From positions 56,690,289 through 56,754,288 of the forward strand of contig NC_080043.1 in NCBI RefSeq assembly GCF_012489685.1: a stretch of DNA of 64,000 nucleotides, given 5' to 3'. This stretch comes from Lotus japonicus (taxonomy: Eukaryota; Streptophyta; Magnoliopsida; Fabales; Fabaceae). Under the pieces are notes generated by a model. The model ran no database searches and was not told where the DNA came from. It saw nothing but the letters and a program-made list of their open reading frames with translations. A program made the position numbers and the translations under genes. Positions 10,831 through 21,648 of this stretch are shown piece by piece; within the stretch, counting starts at the first letter, position 1, and the number at the start of each line of letters is the position of its first letter.

Positions 10831-12741
10831 ATGGCTGCCACCACCAGTGAAACTCAAAGAGATGGTTACAATGCAAAGCCTCCTATGTTCGACGGTCAAA
10901 GGTTCGAATATTGGAAAGATAGACTGGAAAGTTTCTTTCTGGGTTTCGATGCAGATCTCTGGGATATTATTGTGGATGGCTACGAGCGTCCAGTTGATGC
11001 AGATGGCAAGAAGATCCCAAGGTCAGAGATGACTGCAGATCAAAAGAAGCTGTACTCACAACATCACAAAGCAAGAGCAATTCTTCTAAGTGCTATTTCC
11101 TATGAAGAGTACCAGAAGATTACAGATCGTGAGTTTGCTAAAGGCATTTTTGAATCTCTGAAGATGTCTCATGAAGGAAACAAGAAAGTCAAAGAATCAA
11201 AGGCATTGTCTTTGATCCAAAAGTATGAATCCTTCATCATGGAGCCAAATGAGTCCATTGAAGAAATGTTCTCCAGATTTCAATTGCTTGTAGCTGGCAT
11301 ACGACCTCTCAACAAGAGCTACACAACAAAAGATCATGTCATAAGGGTCATCAGGTGTCTTCCTGAAAGTTGGATGCCCTTGGTGACTTCAATAGAGCTC
11401 ACGAGAGACGTTGAGAATATGAGTTTAGAAGAACTCATCAGCATTTTGAAATGCCATGAGCTGAAGCGCTCAGAGATGCAAGATCTGAGGAAAAAGTCCA
11501 TAGCCTTGAAATCCAAATCTGAAAAGGCTAAGGTTGAGAAGTCAAAGGCTCTTCAAGCTGAAGAAGAAGAATCTGAAGAAGCATCAGAAGATTCTGATGA
11601 AGATGAGCTGACTCTGATCTCCAAGAGACTCAACCGCATCTGGAAGCACAGGCAGAGCAAGTTCAAAGGCTCTGGAAAGGCAAAAGGAAAGTATGAGTCC
11701 TCAGGCCAGAAGAAGTCTTCAATCAAGGAAGTCACATGTTTTGAGTGGAAAGAATCTGGGCACTACAAAAGTGATTGTCCAAAGTTGAAGAAAGACAAGA
11801 AGCCAAAGAAGCACTTCAAGACCAAGAAGAGTCTGATGGTGACATTCGATGAATCAGAGTCAGAGGATGTTGACTCTGATGGTGAAGTCCAAGGACTCAT
11901 GGCCATTGTCATAGACAAAGGAGCAGAGTCAAAGGAAGCTGTTGACTCTGACTCAGAATCAGAAGGAGATCCTAACTCAGACGATGAAAATGAGGTATTT
12001 GCTTCTTTCTCTACCTCTGAACTGAAACATGCTTTGTCTGATATCATGGATAAGTATAACTCCTTATTGTCTAAGCATAAAAAGTTGAAAAAGAACTTAT
12101 CTGCTGTCTCCAAGACTCCTTCTGAACATGAGAAAATTATTTCTGATTTGAAAAATGAAAATCATGCTTTGGTAAATTCTAACTCTGTGCTTAAGAACCA
12201 GATTGCTAAGTTAGAAGAAATTGTTGCCTGTGATGCCTCTGATTGTAGAAATGAATCTAAGTATGAAAAGTCTTTTCAAAGATTCCTAGCTAAAAGCGTG
12301 GATAGAAGCTTAATGGCTTCAATGATCTATGGCGTAAGCAGAAATGGAATGCATGGCATTGGCTATTCTAAACCAATTAGAAATGAGCCTTCTGTGTCTA
12401 AAGCTAAATCCTTGTATGAATGCTTTGTTCCCTCTGGTACCATATTGCCTGATCCTGTACCTGCTAAAGTTGCTAAACATCCTCTTAAAAAGGGATCTTT
12501 CTCTATGACTAAATATCATGCAAATATTCCTTTAAAATATTATGTTGAGACACCCAAGGTGATCAGAACCTCTGGGGTAACTAACAAAAAAGGACCCAGA
12601 AAGTGGGTACCTAAGGACAAGATTATCTGTGTTGCAGATATCCTTGATAGCTCCACTGAAACACCAATCATGGTATCTGGACAGTGGATGCTCGCGTCAC
12701 ATGACGGGAGAAAAGCGTATGTTCCGAGAGCTGAAACTTAA
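10831..12741 (+). CDS. gag: SIRE gag polyprotein (636 aa frame)
   Basis: Capsid/nucleocapsid protein of the SIRE element, forming the particle that packages element RNA. The N-terminus has the copia pattern [16 protein letters not shown], then a UBN2/gag region at about residues 95-210 ([20 protein letters not shown]). A basic, acidic-interrupted stretch leads to a zinc knuckle at about residues 303-316. The knuckle reads [14 protein letters not shown]: the second cysteine is a tryptophan, so the CCHC motif is broken here. The C-terminal part is Ser/Glu-rich, then charged and coiled-coil-like. The start is the first ATG after the PBS. The frame runs into the pol region and stops at 12741, overlapping the pol frame, so gag and pol are out of register. 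In related elements they are read as one protein, so this is probably a mutation, though a programmed shift cannot be excluded. Confidence 0.92.
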   Translation: MAATTSETQRDGYNAKPPMFDGQRFEYWKDRLESFFLGFDADLWDIIVDGYERPVDADGKKIPRSEMTADQKKLYSQHHKARAILLSAISYEEYQKITDREFAKGIFESLKMSHEGNKKVKESKALSLIQKYESFIMEPNESIEEMFSRFQLLVAGIRPLNKSYTTKDHVIRVIRCLPESWMPLVTSIELTRDVENMSLEELISILKCHELKRSEMQDLRKKSIALKSKSEKAKVEKSKALQAEEEESEEASEDSDEDELTLISKRLNRIWKHRQSKFKGSGKAKGKYESSGQKKSSIKEVTCFEWKESGHYKSDCPKLKKDKKPKKHFKTKKSLMVTFDESESEDVDSDGEVQGLMAIVIDKGAESKEAVDSDSESEGDPNSDDENEVFASFSTSELKHALSDIMDKYNSLLSKHKKLKKNLSAVSKTPSEHEKIISDLKNENHALVNSNSVLKNQIAKLEEIVACDASDCRNESKYEKSFQRFLAKSVDRSLMASMIYGVSRNGMHGIGYSKPIRNEPSVSKAKSLYECFVPSGTILPDPVPAKVAKHPLKKGSFSMTKYHANIPLKYYVETPKVIRTSGVTNKKGPRKWVPKDKIICVADILDSSTETPIMVSGQWMLASHDGRKAYVPRAET

Positions 12742-15733
12742 GCCTGGAGGCGAAGTTGGCTTCGGAGGAAATGAAAAGGGTAAAATTGTTGGTACTGGTA
12801 CTATTTGTGTAGATAGTAGCCCATGCATTGATAATGTTTTATTGGTAGACGGCTTAACACATAACTTATTGTCTATAAGTCAATTAGCTGACAAGGGTTA
12901 TGATGTTATATTCAATCAAAAGTCCTGCCGGGCTGTAAGTCAGATCGATGGCTCTGTTCTATTTAACAGCAAGAGGAAGAACAACATCTATAAGATCAGA
13001 TTATCTGAGTTGGAGGCTCAGAATGTGAAGTGCCTTCTGTCTGTTAATGAAGAGCAGTGGGTATGGCATAGACGGTTAGGGCATGCCAGTATGAGAAAGA
13101 TTTCTCAGCTGAGCAAGCTAAACCTTGTCAGGGGCTTACCCAACCTGAAGTTCGCTTCAGACGCTCTTTGTGAAGCATGTCAGAAAGGCAAATTCACAAA
13201 AGTCCCTTTCAAGGCAAAGAATGTTGTCTCAACCTCAAGGCCGTTGGAACTTCTGCATATCGACCTTTTTGGACCAGTGAAAACTGAGTCTATAGGTGGC
13301 AAGAGATATGGGATGGTTATCGTTGATGACTATAGCCGCTGGACATGGGTAAAGTTTCTAACCCGCAAGGATGAGTCTCATGCTGTGTTCTCTACCTTCA
13401 TTGCTCAAGTGCAAAACGAGAAGGCTTGTAGGATTGTGCGTGTCAGAAGTGACCATGGTGGAGAGTTTGAGAATGACAAGTTTGAGAGTCTGTTTGATTC
13501 CTATGGAATTGCACATGATTTCTCTTGTCCCAGAACTCCTCAACAAAATGGTGTTGTTGAGAGGAAGAACAGAACTCTTCAGGAGATGGCTAGAACCATG
13601 CTCCAAGAAACTGGCATGGCTAAGCATTTTTGGGCAGAGGCAGTAAATACAGCATGTTACATTCAGAACAGAATCTCTGTGAGACCAATTCTGAATAAGA
13701 CTCCTTATGAATTGTGGAAGAACATAAAACCCAACATTTCTTATTTTCATCCTTTTGGCTGTGTTTGTTATGTTCTCAATACTAAGGATAGATTGCATAA
13801 ATTTGATGCTATGTCTTCTAAGTGTCTATTACTTGGTTATTCTGATAGATCTAAAGGTTTTAGATTTTATAATACTGATGCTAAGACTATTGAAGAATCT
13901 ATTCATGTTAGATTTGATGATAAGCTTGACTCTGACCAGTCAAAGCTAGTTGAAAAGTTTGCAGATTTAAGCATTAATGTTTCTGACAAAGGCAAAGCTC
14001 CAGAGGAAGTTGAGCCAGAGGAAGATGAACCAGAGGAAGAAGCTGGTCCCTCTAACTCACAAACTCTGAAGAAGAGCAGAATCACTGCAGCTCACCCTAA
14101 GGAATTGATTCTAGGCAACAAAGACGAACCAGTCAGAACCAGATCTGCCTTCAGACCCTCTGAAGAGACCTTGCTGAGTCTGAAAGGATTGGTGTCCTTA
14201 ATTGAACCCAAGTCCATAGATGAAGCTCTTCAGGACAAGGATTGGATTCTGGCCATGGAAGAAGAATTGAATCAATTCTCCAAGAACGATGTTTGGAGCT
14301 TAGTGAAGAAGCCTGAGAGTGTCCATGTTATTGGAACGAAATGGGTATTCAGAAACAAGCTGAATGAGAAAGGAGATGTAGTCAGAAATAAGGCAAGGCT
14401 AGTTGCTCAAGGCTACAGCCAGCAGGAAGGAATAGACTACACTGAAACATTTGCTCCAGTAGCAAGACTGGAAGCAATCCGACTGTTGATCTCTTTCTCA
14501 GTAAATCACAACATAGTTCTACATCAGATGGACGTAAAGAGTGCCTTCCTAAATGGTTATATCTCAGAGGAAGTCTATGTTCATCAACCCCCAGGTTTTG
14601 AAGATGAAAAGAAACCAGACCATGTGTTCAAATTGAAGAAATCACTCTACGGTCTGAAGCAAGCTCCCAGAGCATGGTATGAGAGACTTAGCTCATTCCT
14701 TCTGGAGAATGAGTTTGTAAGGGGTAAAGTAGATACAACTCTTTTTTGCAAGACTTATAAAGATGATATCTTAATTGTGCAAATTTATGTTGATGATATT
14801 ATATTTGGTTCTGCTAATCAATCTCTATGCAAAGAATTTTCTGAGATGATGCAGGCTGAATTTGAGATGAGTATGATGGGAGAATTAAAGTACTTTCTGG
14901 GAATACAAGTTGATCAAACACCAGAAGGAACATATATCCATCAGAGCAAGTACACTAAAGAACTTCTGAAGAAGTTCAATATGCTGGAATCTACAGTGGC
15001 CAAGACTCCAATGCATCCAACATGCATTCTGGAGAAAGAAGATATAAGTGGTAAAGTATGTCAGAAGCTCTATCGTGGCATGATAGGTTCACTTCTATAC
15101 TTAACTGCATCTAGGCCAGACATATTATTTAGTGTTCACTTATGTGCTCGCTTCCAATCAGATCCAAGGGAAACCCACTTAACTGCTGTTAAGAGGATCC
15201 TAAGGTATCTGAAAGGCACCACTAACCTTGGCTTGATGTATAAGAAAACATCAAAGTATAAGCTTTCAGGTTATTGTGATGCTGATTATGCTGGAGATAG
15301 AACAGAGAGAAAAAGTACTTCCGGAAATTGTCAATTTCTGGGAAGCAATTTAGTCTCATGGGCAAGCAAGAGGCAATCAACCATTGCACTATCAACTGCA
15401 GAAGCAGAATATATCTCAGCAGCAATATGCAGCACTCAGATGCTCTGGATGAAACATCAGCTGGAGGATTATCAGATCCTTGAGAGCAATATCCCAATCT
15501 ATTGTGATAACACTGCTGCAATCTCATTGAGTAAGAATCCTATCCTACATTCAAGGGCAAAGCACATTGAGGTAAAGTATCACTTTATTAGAGATTATGT
15601 ACAGAAGGGCGTACTTCTTCTGAAGTTTGTTGATACTGACCATCAATGGGCAGATATCTTTACAAAGCCCTTAGCAGAGGATAGATTTAATTTTATTCTG
15701 AAAAATCTAAACATGGACTTTTGTCCAGAGTGA
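12629..15733 (+). CDS. pol: SIRE pol: protease, integrase, reverse transcriptase, RNase H
   Basis: The 1034-codon frame is open over the whole enzymatic region. The aspartic protease has Asp-Ser-Gly at residues 18-20 ([13 protein letters not shown]). A GAG-pre-integrase HHCC-type region follows at about 145-195 ([18 protein letters not shown]). The integrase catalytic triad is D212, D275, E311, the classical D,D35E spacing. The RVT_2 reverse transcriptase has [13 protein letters not shown] and the catalytic YVDD at 720-723. The RNase H domain includes [10 protein letters not shown] and [10 protein letters not shown], and the C-terminal tail ends [11 protein letters not shown]. No inactivating change is visible. 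The first about 14 residues are probably not the native start, because the natural protein continues from gag; the frame break lies between about 12640 and 12680. Confidence 0.95.
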   Translation: MLQISLIAPLKHQSWYLDSGCSRHMTGEKRMFRELKLKPGGEVGFGGNEKGKIVGTGTICVDSSPCIDNVLLVDGLTHNLLSISQLADKGYDVIFNQKSCRAVSQIDGSVLFNSKRKNNIYKIRLSELEAQNVKCLLSVNEEQWVWHRRLGHASMRKISQLSKLNLVRGLPNLKFASDALCEACQKGKFTKVPFKAKNVVSTSRPLELLHIDLFGPVKTESIGGKRYGMVIVDDYSRWTWVKFLTRKDESHAVFSTFIAQVQNEKACRIVRVRSDHGGEFENDKFESLFDSYGIAHDFSCPRTPQQNGVVERKNRTLQEMARTMLQETGMAKHFWAEAVNTACYIQNRISVRPILNKTPYELWKNIKPNISYFHPFGCVCYVLNTKDRLHKFDAMSSKCLLLGYSDRSKGFRFYNTDAKTIEESIHVRFDDKLDSDQSKLVEKFADLSINVSDKGKAPEEVEPEEDEPEEEAGPSNSQTLKKSRITAAHPKELILGNKDEPVRTRSAFRPSEETLLSLKGLVSLIEPKSIDEALQDKDWILAMEEELNQFSKNDVWSLVKKPESVHVIGTKWVFRNKLNEKGDVVRNKARLVAQGYSQQEGIDYTETFAPVARLEAIRLLISFSVNHNIVLHQMDVKSAFLNGYISEEVYVHQPPGFEDEKKPDHVFKLKKSLYGLKQAPRAWYERLSSFLLENEFVRGKVDTTLFCKTYKDDILIVQIYVDDIIFGSANQSLCKEFSEMMQAEFEMSMMGELKYFLGIQVDQTPEGTYIHQSKYTKELLKKFNMLESTVAKTPMHPTCILEKEDISGKVCQKLYRGMIGSLLYLTASRPDILFSVHLCARFQSDPRETHLTAVKRILRYLKGTTNLGLMYKKTSKYKLSGYCDADYAGDRTERKSTSGNCQFLGSNLVSWASKRQSTIALSTAEAEYISAAICSTQMLWMKHQLEDYQILESNIPIYCDNTAAISLSKNPILHSRAKHIEVKYHFIRDYVQKGVLLLKFVDTDHQWADIFTKPLAEDRFNFILKNLNMDFCPE

Positions 15734-16176
15734 AGATGGATCAGAACCTCTGACTATGATACTTCCTGATCAGAAGATGTCTAGTCCAGAAGGTAACTCA
15801 ATCAGAGTGTGTGTGCCCACTGGTACTGACTATGAAGCTGAGACAACAACACGTGTGTCAGAATTTCTGATGCATAGTTCCTTGTGCCCGTGTGACAGTC
15901 TGTTATGATTGCGTGTAGATATGCTTATCTCCTGTGTGTGATTTGTGTATTTTACTGTTACTATCTATCTTTAATTTTCAGCCGTTGATCTTAAAGTGCT
16001 TTTTGAATCAACAACGGTTATTTGATAAAACCCACTATACACACACGTTCTCTTTCACTTCCGGTTTTCACTCTCGCTCTCTCTGCTTTTCAAAACCGCC
16101 TTTTTCTCGATTTCTCTCTCGATCTCTCTTCATCTTTTACCTTCATCTTCTACCTCAAACCTTCAACCTCTTCAAA

Positions 16177-18675
16177 ATGGTGAGACAAACCAGAAGATCT
16201 ACTGCAGATGCACCTCAGTTCCCTCACATGGTAGTTGGTCTAGCAACGGGTCAAAGGGGCTCTGAGAACCCGGCACAAGAACAAGTTCAAGCTCAAGAGC
16301 AGATTGTTCCATTTGCAGAACGGGGCTGTGCCGTTCACTGCGTATTTGCTCCTGAGGAACTTCAAGTCCTGGCAGAATGGAGATTTGACCTCGACAATCT
16401 GGCTACAAATGGGTATGATCTTCGTCCTGAATTCCAAGCTCAAGGTTGGGGAAATTACTTCAATCGACTTCGAGGACCGGTGTATGAGAAACTGGTAAAG
16501 GAATTCTGGAAGCACGCAGACTGCGATGATACTCAGGTGGTCTCTCACATTCTTGGCAGAAAGATCATCATCACGGAGAAGTCATTCGTGAATCTGCTAG
16601 GTGCAGACACTGCTTATGGGTTTCGTTTCCAACTCACGGAATCGAAGCTGAAACCCAGCACCAAAGACAAAGTCAACCAGGCCCTGTACACCACCTTCAA
16701 ACCGGGCAAGACGAGTTACAAGGTGATGGACCTTCACCCCAAACTCAGGATCTGGCACAAGATCCTGCTCAACTGCATAAACCAGAGACCGAAGGGCAGT
16801 TCTCCAGACTACATCAACTTCAACCAGAAGGTGATGTTGTTCTTCATCCAAGATCAGAAGAAGATCTGCCTTCCCTACTTCCTGTTCTCCTACTTGAAGG
16901 AATGCATCCGGAAGTCTCGCACCACCGCCTCCATCAAGTCTGCAATCAAATATATCCCTTTTGGGAGGCTGCTCTCAGACTTTCTCATTGAAAGCAACTT
17001 GGTGCAAGATTTGATCAATGCTGGATGTGTAGAGGATCTGAGCACAATTGTCAGTGATGTCTTCACTGCAAACTCCCTGAAGAAGATGGGTTTGGTCCAG
17101 AAGAAGATTGCTCCTGCTCATGAAGACACATCTTCTGAAATCAGAGGAAGAAGAATGCCTCTGAATGACTACCCTCTGTGGACACAAGCGGACAATCCTG
17201 ACGCCATCAGATGCTATGTTGAAGACCTCAGGGCTCAAGGTTTCGAAATTGACCTTGATGATTTCGTCAGCAGACTACCACCAGCTCCAGAGTTTCCTTC
17301 TCCTCCCAAGAGGAAAGCTCAGAGGAAGATGGTTCTGGACGAATCTTCTGAGGAATCTGATGTCCCTCCAGTCAAGAAGGCGAAGAGAAAGCCTGATGAT
17401 GGTGATGATAGTGATCATAAAGATGGTCCTCCCAAGAAGAAGAAGAAGAAAGTCAGAATCGTGGTGAAGCCTACTCGGGTGGAACCAGCTGCTGAAGTGG
17501 TCAGAAGGACTGAACCTCCTGCCAGAGTGACTAGATCATCAGCACATTCAAGTAAGCCTGCACTTGCTTCTGATGCTGATTTGAATTTATTTGATGCACT
17601 CCCTATTTCTGCTATGCTCAAACACTCCTCCAATCCCCTCACTCCTATTCCTGAATCCCAGCCAGCCGCACAAACCACCACTCCACCACATTCCCCAAGA
17701 TCTTCCTTCTTTCAACCTTCTCCTACTGAAGCACCTCTCTGGAATTTGCTTCAGAATCAACCCTCTAGGTCAGAAGAACCAACCTCTCCCCTCACCATTC
17801 CGTACGACCCATTACTTTCTGAACCAATCATCCATGACCAACCCGAGCCAAACCAAACAGAACCACAACCCAGAACGTCTGATCACTCTGCTCCCAGAGC
17901 ATCAGAACGTCCTGCTGCCAGAACCACGGATACAGACTCTTCAACAGCCTTTACACCTGTATCCTTCCCAATCAATGTTGCTGATTCTTCTCCCTCCAAT
18001 AACTCTGAATCCATTAGAAAATTCATGGAGGTTAGAAAAGAAAAGGTGTCTGCCTTGGAAGAATATTACCTAACTTGTCCAAGCCCTAGGAGATATCCTG
18101 GCCCTAGACCTGAACGTCTAGTAGACCCAGATGAACCTATCTTGGCTAATCCTTTACAAGAGGCAGACCCCTTGGTTCAACAAGCTCACCATGTCCCTGA
18201 CCAACAAGAGCCTATTCAACCAGAACCTGAACCCGAACATTCAGTGTCTAACCAATCCTCGGTTAGATCACCTCATCCTCTGGTTGAAACTTCAGACCCC
18301 CACCTTGGAACCTCTGAACCCAATGCTTCCATGATTAACATTGGTTCTCCACAAGGTGTCTCTGAAGCTCATAGCAGCAATCACCCAGCCTCTCCTGAAA
18401 CCAACCTCTCCATAATTCCCTATACTCACCTTCAACCCACATCTCTCTCTGAGTGCATCAATATTTTCTATCATGAAGCCTCCTTGAGGCTCCGCAATGT
18501 GCACGGTCAGACTGACCTCAGTGAGAACGCTGAAAGTGTGGCTGATGAGTGGAACAATCTGAGCACTTGGCTAGTGGCTCAAGTTCCAATTATGATGCAG
18601 CTCCTGCATGCAGAGGGCAGTCAGAGGATTGAGGCTGCCAAGCAAAGGTTTGCTAGAAGGGTGGCTCTCCCATGA
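16177..18675 (+). CDS. SIRE env-like protein (third gene), main frame 832 aa
   Basis: This frame lies 3' of pol where Sireviruses keep their env-like gene. The upstream open frame reaches 15934, but the pyrimidine-rich 16030-16170 looks like leader, so I take the ATG at 16177. An N-terminal globular region (about residues 45-320) contains RGPVYEKLVKEFWKHADC and GRKIIITEKSFVNLLGAD. It is followed by charged segments with a hexalysine NLS-like run (about residues 420-425, PPKKKKKKVRIVV) and a long Pro/Ser/Thr-rich region. I see no convincing signal peptide, transmembrane segment or fusion peptide. The frame ends at 18675, but the coiled-coil C-terminus continues in another frame (to 19036), so a one-base indel near 18665-18672 has truncated it. 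The envelope role is only inferred from position. Confidence 0.8.
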   Translation: MVRQTRRSTADAPQFPHMVVGLATGQRGSENPAQEQVQAQEQIVPFAERGCAVHCVFAPEELQVLAEWRFDLDNLATNGYDLRPEFQAQGWGNYFNRLRGPVYEKLVKEFWKHADCDDTQVVSHILGRKIIITEKSFVNLLGADTAYGFRFQLTESKLKPSTKDKVNQALYTTFKPGKTSYKVMDLHPKLRIWHKILLNCINQRPKGSSPDYINFNQKVMLFFIQDQKKICLPYFLFSYLKECIRKSRTTASIKSAIKYIPFGRLLSDFLIESNLVQDLINAGCVEDLSTIVSDVFTANSLKKMGLVQKKIAPAHEDTSSEIRGRRMPLNDYPLWTQADNPDAIRCYVEDLRAQGFEIDLDDFVSRLPPAPEFPSPPKRKAQRKMVLDESSEESDVPPVKKAKRKPDDGDDSDHKDGPPKKKKKKVRIVVKPTRVEPAAEVVRRTEPPARVTRSSAHSSKPALASDADLNLFDALPISAMLKHSSNPLTPIPESQPAAQTTTPPHSPRSSFFQPSPTEAPLWNLLQNQPSRSEEPTSPLTIPYDPLLSEPIIHDQPEPNQTEPQPRTSDHSAPRASERPAARTTDTDSSTAFTPVSFPINVADSSPSNNSESIRKFMEVRKEKVSALEEYYLTCPSPRRYPGPRPERLVDPDEPILANPLQEADPLVQQAHHVPDQQEPIQPEPEPEHSVSNQSSVRSPHPLVETSDPHLGTSEPNASMINIGSPQGVSEAHSSNHPASPETNLSIIPYTHLQPTSLSECINIFYHEASLRLRNVHGQTDLSENAESVADEWNNLSTWLVAQVPIMMQLLHAEGSQRIEAAKQRFARRVALP

Positions 18676-19036
18676 ACAAGAACAGAGAAATAAGCTTCTT
18701 GAAGCTATTGAAGAAGCCAAGAGAAAGAAAGAACAAGCAGAAGAAGCTGCACGTCAAGCAGCAGCTCAAGCTGTACAAGCCAGACTTGAGGCAGAGCGAC
18801 TTGAAGCTGAGGCTGAAGCTCTTAGATGCCAAGCACTTGCACCAGTTGTGTTTACTCCTGCTGCTTCTGCTTCCATTCCAGATCCTCAAGCTGCTCAGAA
18901 TGTTTCTTCCAGTTCTACTCAGACAAGCTCATCCAGACTCGACATCATGGAACAACGTCTTGACACTCATGAATCCATGCTGATTGAGATGAAGCACATG
19001 AGGATGGAACTTCTGCGACGCACTGACAAACCTTAG
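18676..19036 (+). pseudogene. Coiled-coil C-terminus of the SIRE env-like gene, out of frame
   Basis: After the premature stop of the main frame, the +1 frame is open from about 18608 to 19036. It encodes an Ala/Glu/Lys-rich heptad-like helix (KLLEAIEEAKRKKEQAEEAA, EAERLEAEAEALRCQ) and then a Ser-rich linker and a second short helical segment ending LLRRTDKP. A coiled coil near the C-terminus is a known feature of SIRE env-like proteins. It is not an independent gene: it lacks its own plausible start. Confidence 0.75.
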
Positions 19037-19238
19037 TTTTAGGATCTCTTCTTTTTCTTCTTTTTCGTTAACTTTGTTTTCCTTTTGTTAAACTCTGTTT
19101 CTTTTTTATTTACTTATTCTATTTTATTCGTTTGTGATTATATATGCATATCTATATACTTGTGTCTCATATGTTTGCTAAACTCGTTTTATTCATAATC
19201 TTTTTGTGTTTACATCATACATTACTTCCCTAAAAAGT

Positions 19239-19631
19239 CTAGAATGGAGGATCTCTCCTCATTCTTCTGCACTCCTGGCGCTGCTCTGACCTATCTTTCT
19301 CCAGACGCTCCAGTACTTGCTGGATGTTGTTGAGCCTGACCTTTAGCTCATCCCTCTCCAGAATCTCTTCTGAAGTCCTGAGCTTCTCTTCCAAACTCTC
19401 TTTTTCTTCCAGCAGCTTGAGTTCAAGCCGGCTGAGTTCTTGCACCTCCTCCACGAAGGCAAGAAATTCCTTCAGGTCTCTCTCCAACTCTGGACGCAGG
19501 TCCTCTTCCAGCAGTGTCCGTGTTAGCTCCGAGATGGTCGTTGTACCCTCTGGATGCCTGATGTTCAGGAACAAGTCCTCTTCAAAGGCCTTCTTCCTCA
19601 GCTCTTCTAGTGCTACGTTGTATGATGCCAT
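19239..19631 (-). CDS. Antisense ORF in the SIRE 3' region (130 aa, coiled coil)
   Basis: An uninterrupted minus-strand frame convergent with the env-like gene. The ATG at 19631 has A at -3 and G at +4. A TATA element (TATAAAAAGCGT, 19692-19681) is about 60 bp upstream, and AATAAA (about 19194-19188) lies about 45-50 bp past the stop, so all parts of a small gene are present. The product is highly charged and helical: residues 45-120 (LERDLKEFLAFVEEVQELSR, LELKLLEEKESLEEKLRTSE) have heptad-like Leu spacing with Glu/Lys/Arg between, and it ends basic (RRMRRDPPF). I recognise no family. Antisense extra frames are known from some plant LTR retrotransposons (Tat lineage). Expression and function here are inference. 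Confidence 0.6.
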   Translation of the reverse strand: MASYNVALEELRKKAFEEDLFLNIRHPEGTTTISELTRTLLEEDLRPELERDLKEFLAFVEEVQELSRLELKLLEEKESLEEKLRTSEEILERDELKVRLNNIQQVLERLEKDRSEQRQECRRMRRDPPF

Positions 19632-19680
19632 TCTTTTTTACTGAAAATTGTTCGAGGTGTGAAGCTTACCTTTCTCTCCA

Positions 19681-19692
19681 ACGCTTTTTATA
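19681..19692 (-). promoter_or_regulatory. TATA element for the antisense ORF
   Basis: Minus strand TATAAAAAGCGT in a C/T- and GA-rich context, about 60 bp upstream of the ATG at 19631. A start site about 30 bp downstream would leave a leader of about 30 nt. Confidence 0.5.
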
Positions 19693-19880
19693 GGCTTCAC
19701 TTTCTCTCTGCAAGTTAATGCTCCTACAGTTTCTCGAGGTTAAGTTCTTGGTAACTGACCCTTCTATTTACTCACTTGACCGGTGGTAAACGTTCATCCC
19801 TTGCATTAACTCTTTTTTTTATTTCGCCTAACTCTGATTCTTGCATCGTTTTCACTTTCTTTTAAACTTAGACCTTCTCT

Positions 19881-20434
19881 AAGGGGGAGTACCTTGTACT
19901 TCAAGCTAAGTTTTTCACACCCCAGGCTTTTTGCTTATGACAAAAAGGGGGAGTAAACCCAGTTTTTGATGTGTAAGATGTGTTAGTGTGATTTATTTTT
20001 CTTTTGGAGATTTTAAGAGTTCCACCTTCATGACCATAGATGTGTCACTGGGCAAATACAAGGAATACATTTCACTTCTTCTGAAGTGATTCTAAGTTGA
20101 CTCTGATACCCAAGACTCTGATACCTTGTCCATGACTCTGATCACTTATGCACTCTGATTATTCGTTTTTCATCTATGTCATAAATTTTTTAACTCTGAA
20201 CTCTTATATTATTTAGCTCAGAATCTAGACTTTACTAACGTTTTCATCAAGTATTAGATTCAGGGGGAGCTAAGCTCAGAATCAAGCAGTGACTTGAATT
20301 CAGAATGAGCAAGATAAACTATTCACATCAGGATAAGTCTTATTCTATATCTCTAAACTCTGAGTGAATTCAGTTTAATGTTTAAGAATTGTTCATCAAA
20401 AATCCTAGTTTTGTCATCATCAAAAAGGGGGAGA
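19881..20434 (+). promoter_or_regulatory. Four polypurine-tract-like sites of the SIRE element
   Basis: AAGGGGGAG-type tracts occur at 19881-19889, 19942-19953, 20262-20269 and 20422-20434. The last (AAAAAGGGGGAGA) abuts the 3' LTR and is the functional polypurine tract for plus-strand priming. Multiple copies upstream of the LTR are characteristic of Sireviruses. The interval otherwise holds CTCTGA-rich low-complexity DNA and no gene. Confidence 0.75.
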
Positions 20435-20435
20435 T

Positions 20436-21648
20436 TGTAAGATCAAGTTTTGATCGAGTAGTACAACTCTATGTTTTGATGATTACAAGTTAACCTTTTG
20501 ATATGAACAATTGTGGTACTCTAACGTGTTTTTCTGAGTGTGCTATTTACAGGCTCTGACCTCAACTCAATCTCACACAAATCAGAAGCACTGTGTATAA
20601 AGAGTAACCCAAGCAACGCTTTCGCATTCACCATGTTCAGTATGAACAGTGGAAAAGCTTCAGAAGTTCTGAAGCTATACAAACTCTGATGTGGACTCAG
20701 TCGCTAGAAGCTCTGAAGATCCAGAAGTTCTGATAACCAAGAAACACTGAAGGTTCAGATGTTCTGATGGTGTAGAAGACTCTGAAGATCCAGAAGCTGA
20801 ATAGTGGAAACTCTGAAGTCCAGAAGCAAGAAACTCTGAAGGCCATGTTCTTCCCTCTGAGTTCAGAATCGGAAGATACAATGGTCAGAGGATCTGTGCT
20901 TTCCCTCTGACTCTGATCAACCGGCTTCACAAGTTCCAATATGAAGTATTCCCCTGATCAGAAGTCTCCTAGGTTAAAAGGTCAAGTCGCTATCCAAGTA
21001 CAAAAGCAAGTGTACCTTCCTGACGACCTACCTAACGTTCTCAGCCACAGCAGAAGCTGGATTTTCCAGAACTGCCCTCCAACGGTAGCATTTCCCATGC
21101 AACGCTCAACCCTAATCCTTGGAGTATATATAGAGGTTGAAGATTGAAAGAAGCGGCGAAGAGAAGAAGTAACACATACGCGCAAGACATATTCAAAATA
21201 TTCTAAGCTTTCTTTCATCTGAAATTCATTGAGTTTACTATTAGCTTTTTAGAAGCAAATCTCTTGTAAACATTTCTTTGATAAACAGTGTGTTTAGTTC
21301 CTTTAGGAGATCAAGGTTGATCGGATCCTAGAGAAGACTAAGAGAGTGAATCTTAGTGTGAGCTAAGTCAGTGTAATTGTTAGTCACTTGTAGGTTTCAA
21401 GTGCAGTTGTAACTCTTACCTGATTAGTGGATTGCCTTCATTCTAAGAAGGAAGAAATCACCTTAACGGGTGGACTGGAGTAGCTTGAGTGATTTATCAA
21501 GTGAACCAGGATAAAATCCTTGTGTGCTTCTCTATCTCTTATCTTTAGCACTTAAGTTCTCGAAAGATTTGTCAAAATCTTTAAGGTGGAAGTTTTGTAC
21601 TGAAAACGTTATTCAAACCCCCCCTTTCTACCGTTTTTCATACCTTCA
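20436..21648 (+). repeat. 3' LTR of SIRE element
   Basis: Same sequence as 9561-10758 with an extra 15 bp in U3 and substitutions at two positions seen by eye (AATCAG/AATCGG near 20870, GGCTGAAG/GGTTGAAG near 21137). TATA box at 21125-21133. Confidence 0.95.

Larger units (their letters stand above)
9561..21648 (+). mobile_element. SIRE-lineage (Sirevirus) Ty1/copia retrotransposon, complete, 12.1 kb
   Basis: The element has two LTRs (1198 and 1213 bp), a tRNA-Met primer site, gag, pol in copia order (protease, integrase, RT, RNase H), an extra env-like frame 3' of pol, several polypurine-like AAGGGGGAG tracts and a 5-bp target duplication. An env-like third gene plus repeated polypurine tracts are hallmarks of the Sirevirus genus. 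The LTRs differ by one 15-bp indel and two substitutions that I could spot, so insertion is recent. Frame breaks between gag and pol and near the end of the env-like gene suggest this copy is not itself fully functional. Confidence 0.95.

Noticed and set aside
15934..16176. Hydrophobic N-terminus as signal peptide of the env-like protein
   Set aside because: The stretch is pyrimidine-rich and leader-like; a good ATG follows at 16177. Kept only as an alternative.
18608..19036. Independent coiled-coil gene
   Set aside because: It is the continuation of the env-like gene after a frame break, not a separate gene.
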